A stretch of 16,507 bases of DNA from an uncultured Chlamydiae bacterium. Its GTDB lineage: Bacteria; Chlamydiota; Chlamydiia; Chlamydiales; CALBHK01. Below, one piece after another: positions 7,945 through 14,715 of this stretch. The stretch's first letter is position 1, and the number at the start of each line of letters is the position of its first letter. The position numbers and the translations under genes are program-made. The notes under the pieces were generated by a model. It worked only from the letters and a program-made list of their open reading frames with translations. It searched no databases and was not told the origin of the DNA. The stretch spans positions 1-16,507 of the forward strand of contig CALBHK010000171.1 of assembly GCA_937894565.1 (NCBI GenBank). The letters are read 5' to 3'.

Positions 7945-9252
7945 ATGAATAAAGAAAACGCACCTACAACCTATAACGACTCTCGATTTTCCTACACTTT
8001 ACAGCACGAAGAGGGCTGCAAAGTAAAAGTAAACGTCTCTCTTTCTAAAGACTTTACACAAGAATGTTACCAAGCGGGATTTAAAAACGTAAAAAAACAC
8101 TTTAGCGTCCCCGGTTTTCGCAAAGGACGCGTGCCCGATTCTGTCATTCATGAAAGATGTGCCAAGCAAATTGCAGAAGAATACAACCGCTGCATCACCG
8201 ACACATTCTTTGATAGCATTCTTCCTATTTGTAAAATTTACCCTCATGGACAATCTATCCCCAAGATCACAGCCCTTAAGCCATCAAAAGAAGAAGGAGC
8301 TACTTATCAAATTGAATATGAAACAACAGCTTTAGTTCCCGAAATCCATCCCGAACAACTTGTTGTAAAAGAAATTTCAACAACTGCTGTCGATCCCGAT
8401 GAGATCGAAAAACTCTATAAAAAAATCGCTATCCGTCAGGGAAAAAAAAGGGACGTCACAGACCGTTCGATTCAAAAAGATGACCTTGTGACAGTACAGT
8501 ATAGTCATATCGATCCTGAAGAGTCACAAGAAGAACTTAAAGAAAACGAAGAAGATGAACAGCGAGAGATGACCCTCTATCTCAATGAAATCACTAAAGA
8601 TGCGCAATGGCTCATGCCTGTGCTAATAGGCAAAAACCTAAATGAAACTGTGACTACCTCCATGCCGTCTGAAAGCGAAAGTCCTTATTTGCTTAAAATG
8701 CATATCACAAACATTGAAACATGCGAACCTGCAACAGATGAGCAAATTAGCGAGCAATTTAAAGGAGAATCTAAAGAAAACATCTACAAAGCTTTAGAAG
8801 CAGACTTACTTAAAGAAATTCATAAGAAAGAGTTTGATCAGAAAAGACTCCTTGTAGAAGAGTCCCTTCTAAAAACCCTTCCTTTCGATCTTCCCTCCTC
8901 TGTGATTCAAAAAGCTGCTCAAAAAGAGATCGAACATCAGCAAAAAACAAGAAAAGAAGATGGAATGCCTCTTCCCCCAGAAGAGATCGATCGCCTATTC
9001 AAAGCTTATCAAGGTCTGTTCAATACACAATGGAAGATCGACTTGCTCTTAAGCTCCTTTATAGAAAAAGAGTCTATTGAACCCTCCGTTCAAGAGATCA
9101 CAAAAGCGATGCTGGATGTCTATCTTAATGAGTCTACCTTTGGAAATTATCTAGCCAATCCCCAGCAGTTCCAGGAAGAGATCAAAGAGAAGCTCAAACG
9201 CAGAATGGCTATCGAAATCATTTATGAGCGTGCCCAAAAAGAGAGCGCCTAA
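7945..9252 (+). CDS. tig: Trigger factor, ribosome-associated chaperone
   Basis: Chaperone and peptidyl-prolyl isomerase that binds ribosomal protein L23 at the exit tunnel and shields nascent chains. Its 435 residues are normal for the family. The ribosome-binding signature GFRKGR (57-62, followed by VP) lies in the N-terminal domain (about 1-145). A divergent FKBP-like domain covers about 160-245, with an acidic insertion (ESQEELKENEEDEQ). The helical substrate-binding C-terminal domain runs from about 250 to the end. The only in-frame start after an upstream stop is the ATG used here; its AGGAG lies 12 bases upstream, a longer spacing than usual. It is followed by clpP and clpX, the conserved tig-clpP-clpX order, but a separate clpP promoter seems present. 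Confidence 0.95.
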   Translation: MNKENAPTTYNDSRFSYTLQHEEGCKVKVNVSLSKDFTQECYQAGFKNVKKHFSVPGFRKGRVPDSVIHERCAKQIAEEYNRCITDTFFDSILPICKIYPHGQSIPKITALKPSKEEGATYQIEYETTALVPEIHPEQLVVKEISTTAVDPDEIEKLYKKIAIRQGKKRDVTDRSIQKDDLVTVQYSHIDPEESQEELKENEEDEQREMTLYLNEITKDAQWLMPVLIGKNLNETVTTSMPSESESPYLLKMHITNIETCEPATDEQISEQFKGESKENIYKALEADLLKEIHKKEFDQKRLLVEESLLKTLPFDLPSSVIQKAAQKEIEHQQKTRKEDGMPLPPEEIDRLFKAYQGLFNTQWKIDLLLSSFIEKESIEPSVQEITKAMLDVYLNESTFGNYLANPQQFQEEIKEKLKRRMAIEIIYERAQKESA

Positions 9253-9271
9253 AAAAAAAGAATCCCCCCAA

Positions 9272-9304
9272 TTGTTTTAATCATGCTAGGTCGCTATGAT
9301 TAAA
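9272..9304 (+). promoter_or_regulatory. clpP promoter overlapped by a 9-bp dyad (operator candidate)
   Basis: TTGTTT (9272-9277) and TATGAT (9295-9300) are 17 bases apart, giving a plausible sigma-66/70 promoter about 30 bases before clpP. A perfect dyad, TTTAATCAT (9276-9284) and ATGATTAAA (9296-9304) with an 11-base spacer, overlaps both boxes, as a repressor operator would. The layout recalls CIRCE (9-N9-9) but the sequence does not match it. No T-run follows, so it is not a convincing tig terminator. Confidence 0.5.
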
Positions 9305-9329
9305 TAAAACTCAATAAAGGAATAGAACC

Positions 9330-9986
9330 ATGAGTCAAGAATCCAAGAATGAAGAATTCCAAAGCCAAGAATTTATGACATTTTCTCAAAAACGGGCCAG
9401 ACAATCTATTATTCCCTACGTTATTGAGGAAACTCCGGGGCGCGGTGAGCGTTCTATGGACATCTATTCCCGCCTTTTAAAAGACCGCATCATTTTTATC
9501 GGACAAGAAATTACAGACCACGTGGCTAATGTTGTAGTGGCTCAACTTCTCTTTTTACGTATGGAAGATGGCAAAAAAGATATCAGTCTTTATATCAATT
9601 CTCCTGGTGGCTACATCTCTGCAGGACTCGCTATTTATGACACGATGCAGATCCTGAAATGCAAAGTGAACACCTATTGCGTAGGCATGGCTGCTTCCAT
9701 GGGAGCTTTTTTACTTACTGCTGGAACTAAGGGCTGTCGGTATGCTCTTCCTAATAGTCGTATGATGATCCACCAGCCCTCTGGAGGTGTTGGTGGAAAT
9801 GTTTCAGATATTGAAATACAGGCCGAAGAGATTTTAAAACTAAAATCCACTCTCAACACTCTAATGAGTTTGCATACTGGTCAATCAGTTGAAAAAATTG
9901 CCAAAGATTCCGAGCGCGATTTTTATATGAACGCTCAAGAAGCAAAAGCCTATGGGCTTATTGACGAAGTCTTTTTACCTAAATAG
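9330..9986 (+). CDS. clpP: ATP-dependent Clp protease proteolytic subunit
   Basis: Serine peptidase whose tetradecameric barrel degrades unfolded or tagged proteins delivered by ClpX or ClpC. The catalytic triad is visible: Ser123 in GMAASMGA, His148 in RMMIHQPSGG and Asp197 in ERDFYM. Spacing within the triad agrees with E. coli ClpP (25 and 49 residues apart). It has 218 residues, about 20 more than usual, because of an N-terminal extension (MSQESKNEEFQSQEF...) before the family start near MTFSQ/IPYV. I keep the first ATG since AAAGGA lies 8 bases upstream and the internal Met16 has no SD; the extension could be a processed propeptide. Chlamydiae carry two clpP genes, and the one beside clpX corresponds to clpP2 of Chlamydiaceae. 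clpX follows after 20 bp. Confidence 0.96.
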   Translation: MSQESKNEEFQSQEFMTFSQKRARQSIIPYVIEETPGRGERSMDIYSRLLKDRIIFIGQEITDHVANVVVAQLLFLRMEDGKKDISLYINSPGGYISAGLAIYDTMQILKCKVNTYCVGMAASMGAFLLTAGTKGCRYALPNSRMMIHQPSGGVGGNVSDIEIQAEEILKLKSTLNTLMSLHTGQSVEKIAKDSERDFYMNAQEAKAYGLIDEVFLPK

Positions 9987-10006
9987 GTTAATACGGATAA
10001 AAACTC

Positions 10007-11251
10007 ATGTCGAAATCAAAAGATATTATTTGTTCTTTCTGCAACCGCACCGAAGAGACTGTGCAAAAGATGATTGCAGGCCCCAAGGCCTATATATGCA
10101 ATCACTGCATTGACGTTTGTAATGGAATTATGGGGGAAGAGACCGTAAAAAAACAAAAAAAGATCAAAGAAAGCGAATTTAATTTTACGCTTTTAACTCC
10201 TCAGCAGATCAAAGATGCCTTAGATGAGTATATTATTGGTCAAGACCAGACAAAAAAGACTATTGCAGTCTCTGTCTACAACCATTATAAACGTCTTTTG
10301 CATGTGCATCAAAGCGCTGGCAAGCCTGAAATCGAATTTAATAAATCAAATGTCATGCTGCTTGGCCCTACAGGTTCAGGTAAGACACTGATTGCCAAAA
10401 CATTAGCCCGCATCCTATCTGTTCCCTTTGCTATTGCCGATGCCACAACATTAACAGAAGCTGGCTATGTAGGAGAAGATGTTGAAAATATCATCCTTCG
10501 ATTGCTTCAAGCAGCTGATTTTGATGTAGAAAAAGCGGAAAGAGGCATTGTCTATGTGGATGAAATTGATAAAATCACACGCACAACCTCTAATGTCTCT
10601 ATTACGCGCGATGTCTCCGGGGAAGGAGTTCAGCAGGCGCTTTTAAAAATTGTAGAAGGCACTATAGCTAATGTCCCTCCTAAAGGAGGAAGAAAGCATC
10701 CTCAGCAAGAATATATTAAGGTCAATACAGAAAATATTCTCTTTATTGGGGCCGGAGCATTTGTAGGCTTGGAGAAAATTGTTTCTAAGAGATTAGGGCG
10801 CACAACGATCGGATTTCGCATGGGCGAAAATGATCTGGTGGACACAAATGAGAAAAATGCACTACTCGGCCAAGTACAGCCGGAAGATCTTGTCCATTTC
10901 GGCATGATTCCGGAATTTATAGGAAGATTTAGCTGCATTGCCAATTGTAACGAGCTCACTGAAGAAGATCTAATGAAGATTTTAACAGAGCCCAAAAATG
11001 CTGTGATTAAACAATTTCAAGCGATGCTGGCAATGGAACACGTGGAGCTTCATTTCACAGAAGCCGCTCAGCGCGCTATTGCCAAGCGGGCAATTGAAGC
11101 TGGCACAGGAGCCAGAGCTCTACGCATGTTAATTGAAACAGCGATGCGCGATCTCATGTTTAGAGTGCCATCCGATCCCTCTATTAAAGAGATCTATGTC
11201 GATGCCGATACGATTACCAATGGGGCTGTTCCAAGAATTGTGCATAGATAA
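10007..11251 (+). CDS. clpX: ATP-dependent Clp protease ATP-binding subunit
   Basis: AAA+ unfoldase that feeds substrates to ClpP. Its 414 residues are a normal length. The N-terminal zinc-binding domain has four cysteines, C9, C12, C31 and C34. The AAA+ core has Walker A GPTGSGKT (120-127), pore-1 loop GYVGED (153-158), Walker B with DEID (185-188), the ClpP-docking IGF loop (268-270) and sensor-2 GARALR. All key residues are present, so the protein should be active and able to dock ClpP. The 20-bp gap from clpP and the lack of a strong own SD suggest co-transcription and translational coupling. After its stop the conserved block ends and a giant palindrome begins 9 bp downstream. Confidence 0.97.
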   Translation: MSKSKDIICSFCNRTEETVQKMIAGPKAYICNHCIDVCNGIMGEETVKKQKKIKESEFNFTLLTPQQIKDALDEYIIGQDQTKKTIAVSVYNHYKRLLHVHQSAGKPEIEFNKSNVMLLGPTGSGKTLIAKTLARILSVPFAIADATTLTEAGYVGEDVENIILRLLQAADFDVEKAERGIVYVDEIDKITRTTSNVSITRDVSGEGVQQALLKIVEGTIANVPPKGGRKHPQQEYIKVNTENILFIGAGAFVGLEKIVSKRLGRTTIGFRMGENDLVDTNEKNALLGQVQPEDLVHFGMIPEFIGRFSCIANCNELTEEDLMKILTEPKNAVIKQFQAMLAMEHVELHFTEAAQRAIAKRAIEAGTGARALRMLIETAMRDLMFRVPSDPSIKEIYVDADTITNGAVPRIVHR

Positions 11252-11260
11252 ACAATTTAA

Positions 11261-11416
11261 CCGACATTCCACTCTTCCCTGGTTAGAAAAATGTAATATT
11301 TTGATTCCCAGTGAGATAAAAAAGGGCAGGAATATTTGTAAATATTCTGAGCATTTTTTATCTCATTGAGGATTAAAAGATTACGTTTTTTCAACCTAAG
11401 AAGAGCGGAATGTCGG
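11261..11416. repeat. Giant imperfect palindrome 1 (2 x 78 bp, no loop)
   Basis: Arms 11261-11338 and 11339-11416 are inverted copies with 18 mismatches in 78 positions. Both start CCGACATTCC.CTCTT and meet at AATATTTG|TAAATATT. Several mismatches would be G-U pairs in plus-strand RNA. The dyad can be extended outward with gaps to about 11241 and 11432 (CATA.ATAAAC shared), touching the clpX stop. A stem with A-runs and TTTTTTATCTC inside could stop transcription, but the size far exceeds a normal terminator. No transposase and no clear target duplication are seen. Confidence 0.9.
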
Positions 11417-11433
11417 ATTTAAGTTTATTATGT

Positions 11434-11439
11434 TATAAT
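11434..11439 (+). promoter_or_regulatory. Candidate -10 (TATAAT) for the 1020-aa gene
   Basis: A perfect TATAAT sits just outside palindrome 1 and 38 bases before the start codon. The -35 position 17 bases upstream (TGTCGG, the last bases of the palindrome) is poor. The leader would be about 30 bases. Confidence 0.4.
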
Positions 11440-11463
11440 TAAGTTAACAAGGAACAGCACAAC

Positions 11464-11477
11464 TAGGAGCTTTCCTA
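11464..11477 (+). promoter_or_regulatory. SD-masking mini-hairpin of the 1020-aa gene
   Basis: TAGGA (11464-11468), which holds the SD, can pair with TCCTA (11473-11477) around GCTT. The second arm includes the A of the ATG at 11477. The stem is only 5 bp. Confidence 0.35.
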
Positions 11478-14400
11478 TGACAGACCCTGTTGCTAATTTT
11501 ATTGGACAAATCCCTATAGGTGCGGCGACTGGTCCCTCAAACGCACAGCCATCTGCTCCTGCTGCATCGTTGAACACCCTCTCACTTTCTGATGCGCAGC
11601 GTACTCTTTTGGCCAGTATCTTAGATCCAGTTGTCCCTGGAAGGAAAACTTCGCATGATCTGCTTATCTCTACACTCATCGCTATTCAGAGCGTTTTTGC
11701 TTCTTTTAAAGATGACGACTATCTCCAATCTATTATCGATAAGAACATCATGTCCGGACACAGCGATTTTTTTGCTTTTCTTGAAAAAGCATCTAAAACA
11801 GCTCAGGCAAAGCGCATTTCCGCAGAAACAGATAAAGAGATCATCGATCCTCTAACTACTTCCTTAACGGATCTGGAAACCCAAATCAATGCCGCTCAGC
11901 CCGGATATCTTAACCTTTTAAATACGCTTAACACAAAAATTACCGCCTATAATAGCGCGGTACAAAATGTAAAAGATAAATTAGCGGCCCTTAATCCAAA
12001 TGTTGCTTCCACTGTCAATGACTATAAATCTGCAGTCGCAGCTTTAAATAGTGCGGCGGGTGATTACAATAGTGCGATGACCGCTCTTCAAAACGTCAAT
12101 AATCAATACGATGCCAATTTTCCCGGAAAAAATTTACCCTATTTATTAAACCAATACAATCAAACACTTTTAGATTTAAAGGTAGCCATCACTAATAAAA
12201 ATAGTACAATTGCCTTATGGAATAGTCAATATGCTAATGGAGACCAACCCCCAGCAGAACTTCAGCCTATGCCTGCTGAAACTTTGGGCCCTATTATACA
12301 ATTTTCTTCCCCTTCTTTTATTAATTCAGCAGCTCTTGCCCCTCCCAAAGCAACAAGTTTTGAGTCCCCTGTATTTTACAATCTACAACCCCTGCACTCC
12401 ACTCCTGTTGCTGGTGGCGGTTCAGCTAATTTGCAATCTCAAATTGCTATTTTCAATGGATATGCCTCATCCTACAACTCTCAGCTCACCAACCTGGGTA
12501 GCCTTAAAACAACGTATAGCACTGCCCTTAACAACTTACGCTCTTTAGCTGCCAACGCTAATACGACCACTGCTGCTTACAATACTGCAGTCAATGCTGC
12601 TAATACTGCCGCTACTAATTATAACAACGCTCTCTCCTCCGTCTTTAACAAACTTACTCTTATGCAAACACAAGCGACAACAGTTAACAATTTAATATCA
12701 ACTGAAGCCGAAACAACCTCTTTAAGTCCAGTCACCCCCATAGCCTCCTCTCTTAACCAAACCACCTCCGCCCTACAAGAGAACTTCTTTTTTTATACCG
12801 CCGCAACAGTGAGCAGCAATAACGTTCCTACCCCAAAAGATCTTGTCATTCCTGCTCTTATTCCAAGTTTAGTGCCAACAAGTGCTGTGCAAAATTTTAC
12901 CATTCCAGCCCCTTTGCCCCCTGAACTAAATTTTTCATTTCAAGACTTGGTAAACCAGATTGTACTTTCTATTCTCAATCTTGCCGCACTCATATTTTCA
13001 GGAAAAAACTTAAATGATCAGATCATGGAACTTTCAAAAAATCGCACAGATCAAGCTATCATCTATATTCTCTCTGCTTTAAGCGGTGAATCAACAGATA
13101 CAGCCCAATTCAAAGTAGCAACTAATGCCATTGCCAATCAAGGCACCAATGTAGAATCCAGCACGACCCACCTCTCTTCTGCTCAACTCGATGTTGTTTT
13201 AAACAACATCTTAAGCAGTCAAACATTTAACGCGGTCATCGAACAAGCTCTGCTCACAAATCCCTCTATTAAAGGATTACTCCCCACTGGAGACCAAATC
13301 ACAAGCGCCCTCAACCAAAAAGTCATCGCACTTATTACTAATCTTGTTAAATCTTCATTACTTATAAGTGTCCAATATTTGCAAAATGTACTGCATAAAG
13401 ACCAAATAGACATTCTTTCGGCCCTGGCTCAAGGAGGGGTGATTTTGGAGCAAATTTTAGGAGTTTTAGCTCAAGGTGCCTCTGTTGAACTTCTTAAATC
13501 ACTGGGCTTAGACAACCTTCAAGGTGGAGCTTTTTTAAACAACACATTAAAAGCCGCTATTTTACAGCTAGGCGCCATTTTATACGGAGAAGCCACAGGA
13601 AACCGCGCTCTATTTTTAGAACAGCAAGCAATTCAACAATCTTTTATTAACCGTGAAGCTAGCATTATAGAAAAAGATATTAAATATACGCTTGAACGGG
13701 CCGATGCTACAGAGAAAAGAAGATTGGTCAACGACTTGCAAAAAGCCCTAATTCAAGAAGGGGTGGCAGCGTTAAAAGCCGAAGATATTATCTTTCAAAT
13801 TTTAGCGGGAAATCAGAGCCTGGATTTGACTTTAAGTCAAAATAACCTCCAACACCTCTTGCCTATTATCGATCAGACTCAACAACTTACACAATATGAA
13901 AATACTCTGCAGGCTTTAGCCAATAAGTCATCTACTAATGCCCCCTTAACTTCCTCTATTAACCGCCCTGTTTCTAATACTACAGCCGCTGCTGTTAAAG
14001 AAAAAGTTGAAGAATCTCTTATTGCCTCCGGAATTAGCAAAGAGGAAGCTGCAAGTAAGGCTTTACAAATCGCTCAAGAACTTCAAAAGTTTTCAGCTGA
14101 GGACAGCATATCTCTTAGGGTGATTAAAATTAGGCAACTTCTGGATGCCGCCCTGCCCAATGCCAACCTCTCCACCAATCTTTTACCTGTTGTCGTCGCC
14201 CAACTATTAAGCGGCGCCCAAAAAGAACAGCTCGTTAATTTCATTGGCGAACAAACTTCTTTGGAACGCGTAGATGCTTTGGTAAAACAACAAAGCAGCG
14301 CCATCGATCGCTTAAATGAACTTGTCAGTAAAACACTAGCCGAGCAGCGCGCGCTTGCAGATGCAAATAACTTAGCCCACGTTTTGGATTCCAATTTATT

Positions 14401-14539
14401 AAAATATGACAAACTGCTCCACGTGAATAGTCTTGTCAATAAACTATTAGATCCAGGCAGTCGGCTCACCTTTTTTGGTCTTATGTATGAATCAGCCACA
14501 AATGAATTTAAACGTGGATATATTGATATCCGTGCTTAA
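11477..14539 (+). CDS. Large cysteine-free, Asn/Ala-rich helical protein, possible type III secretion substrate
   Basis: I do not recognise this 1020-residue protein. There is no Sec signal. The first 41 residues hold no Lys or Arg and are rich in Ala, Ser, Pro, Asn and Thr, like type III secretion signals. No cysteine occurs anywhere. Residues 130-240 and 320-410 contain spaced motifs of the form Y-N/K/S-x-A/T-V/M/L: YNSAV 158, YKSAV 183, YNSAM 197, YNQTL 227, YSTAL 347, YNTAV 368, YNNAL 382. They suggest helical pseudo-repeats joined by a Pro-rich linker (256-312). A second Pro-rich stretch (about 450-488) leads into a hydrophobic helix, DLVNQIVLSILNLAALIFSG (490-509). The rest is predicted helical with Leu, Gln and charged residues, ending FKRGYIDIRA. 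It is bracketed by two giant palindromes. Composition matches the next two genes, with which it probably forms a functional group. Chlamydial DUF582 effectors are an alternative I cannot confirm. Confidence 0.8.
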   Translation: MTDPVANFIGQIPIGAATGPSNAQPSAPAASLNTLSLSDAQRTLLASILDPVVPGRKTSHDLLISTLIAIQSVFASFKDDDYLQSIIDKNIMSGHSDFFAFLEKASKTAQAKRISAETDKEIIDPLTTSLTDLETQINAAQPGYLNLLNTLNTKITAYNSAVQNVKDKLAALNPNVASTVNDYKSAVAALNSAAGDYNSAMTALQNVNNQYDANFPGKNLPYLLNQYNQTLLDLKVAITNKNSTIALWNSQYANGDQPPAELQPMPAETLGPIIQFSSPSFINSAALAPPKATSFESPVFYNLQPLHSTPVAGGGSANLQSQIAIFNGYASSYNSQLTNLGSLKTTYSTALNNLRSLAANANTTTAAYNTAVNAANTAATNYNNALSSVFNKLTLMQTQATTVNNLISTEAETTSLSPVTPIASSLNQTTSALQENFFFYTAATVSSNNVPTPKDLVIPALIPSLVPTSAVQNFTIPAPLPPELNFSFQDLVNQIVLSILNLAALIFSGKNLNDQIMELSKNRTDQAIIYILSALSGESTDTAQFKVATNAIANQGTNVESSTTHLSSAQLDVVLNNILSSQTFNAVIEQALLTNPSIKGLLPTGDQITSALNQKVIALITNLVKSSLLISVQYLQNVLHKDQIDILSALAQGGVILEQILGVLAQGASVELLKSLGLDNLQGGAFLNNTLKAAILQLGAILYGEATGNRALFLEQQAIQQSFINREASIIEKDIKYTLERADATEKRRLVNDLQKALIQEGVAALKAEDIIFQILAGNQSLDLTLSQNNLQHLLPIIDQTQQLTQYENTLQALANKSSTNAPLTSSINRPVSNTTAAAVKEKVEESLIASGISKEEAASKALQIAQELQKFSAEDSISLRVIKIRQLLDAALPNANLSTNLLPVVVAQLLSGAQKEQLVNFIGEQTSLERVDALVKQQSSAIDRLNELVSKTLAEQRALADANNLAHVLDSNLLKYDKLLHVNSLVNKLLDPGSRLTFFGLMYESATNEFKRGYIDIRA

Positions 14540-14549
14540 GGAAGTATGT

Positions 14550-14702
14550 ATGAATAAATTAAACGTTTGGACTCGCCAAAGCCTCGGGGTTGAATCGATC
14601 CAAAACGACTCTGTATTATTAATACAGCGTCGTTTTGGATCGTTCAACCGCGAGAGCTTTCGCGATGCCCAAACCTTGAATTTATTCATACATACTTCCT
14701 AA
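14550..14702 (+). CDS. Possible 50-aa leader peptide spanning palindrome 2
   Basis: An ATG with AAGGAAG (14538-14544) at 5-base spacing opens a 50-codon frame (MNKLNVWTRQSL...NLFIHTS) that ends with TAA at 14700-14702, immediately before AGGAGG of the 396-aa gene. Its SD overlaps the stop of the 1020-aa gene. The placement is just that of an operon gene or leader peptide. Against it, the minus strand reads an almost mirror frame (from 14689: MNKFKVWASRKL...), which palindromy alone produces. Coding status is unproven. Confidence 0.3.
   Translation: MNKLNVWTRQSLGVESIQNDSVLLIQRRFGSFNRESFRDAQTLNLFIHTS
14590..14619 (+). promoter_or_regulatory. Promoter-like boxes in palindrome 2, plus strand
   Basis: TTGAAT (14590-14595) and TATTAT (14614-14619) are 18 bases apart, pointing toward the 396-aa gene. 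A transcript starting near 14626 would contain only the right arm of the palindrome. Confidence 0.3.
14619..14647 (-). promoter_or_regulatory. Promoter-like boxes in palindrome 2, minus strand
   Basis: On the minus strand, TTGAAC (14642-14647) and TATTAA (14619-14624) are 17 bases apart, the mirror of the plus-strand boxes. A transcript would run antisense to the end of the 1020-aa gene. Confidence 0.25.
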
Positions 14703-14710
14703 TAGGAGGT
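14694..14710 (+). promoter_or_regulatory. SD-sequestering hairpin before the 396-aa gene
   Basis: ACTTCCT (14694-14700) can pair with AGGAGGT (14704-14710), 7 pairs including one G-U, around a 3-base AAT loop. This hides the whole SD of the gene starting at 14716. The same ACTTCCT is the outer end of palindrome 2 and can instead pair with AGGAAGT at 14539-14545. Confidence 0.55.
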
Positions 14711-14715
14711 CGCTT

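Larger units (their letters stand above)
14539..14700. repeat. Giant near-perfect palindrome 2 (2 x ~80 bp)
   Basis: The left arm from 14539 (AGGAAGTATGTATGAATAAA...) and the right arm ending at 14700 (...TTTATTCATACATACTTCCT) are inverted copies with about 6 mismatches and 3 single-base gaps over 80 bp. They meet at CTGTATTATTAATACAG (14611-14627). The first 22 bp are identical. The left arm begins inside the stop codon of the 1020-aa gene, and the right arm ends 3 bases before the SD of the 396-aa gene. As RNA it would form one ~80-bp hairpin with almost no loop. No transposase gene or convincing target duplication is present. Confidence 0.95.

Noticed and set aside
9276..9304. CIRCE element for HrcA
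   Set aside because: The spacing is similar but the arms (TTTAATCAT) do not match TTAGCACTC.
14083..14499. 138-codon minus-strand frame inside the 1020-aa gene
   Set aside because: No SD or motifs; Ser-rich product typical of an antisense shadow.
14539..14700. Insertion sequence or MITE with target duplication
   Set aside because: Flanks give no convincing duplication beyond a possible TA, and no transposase is present; described as a palindrome only.
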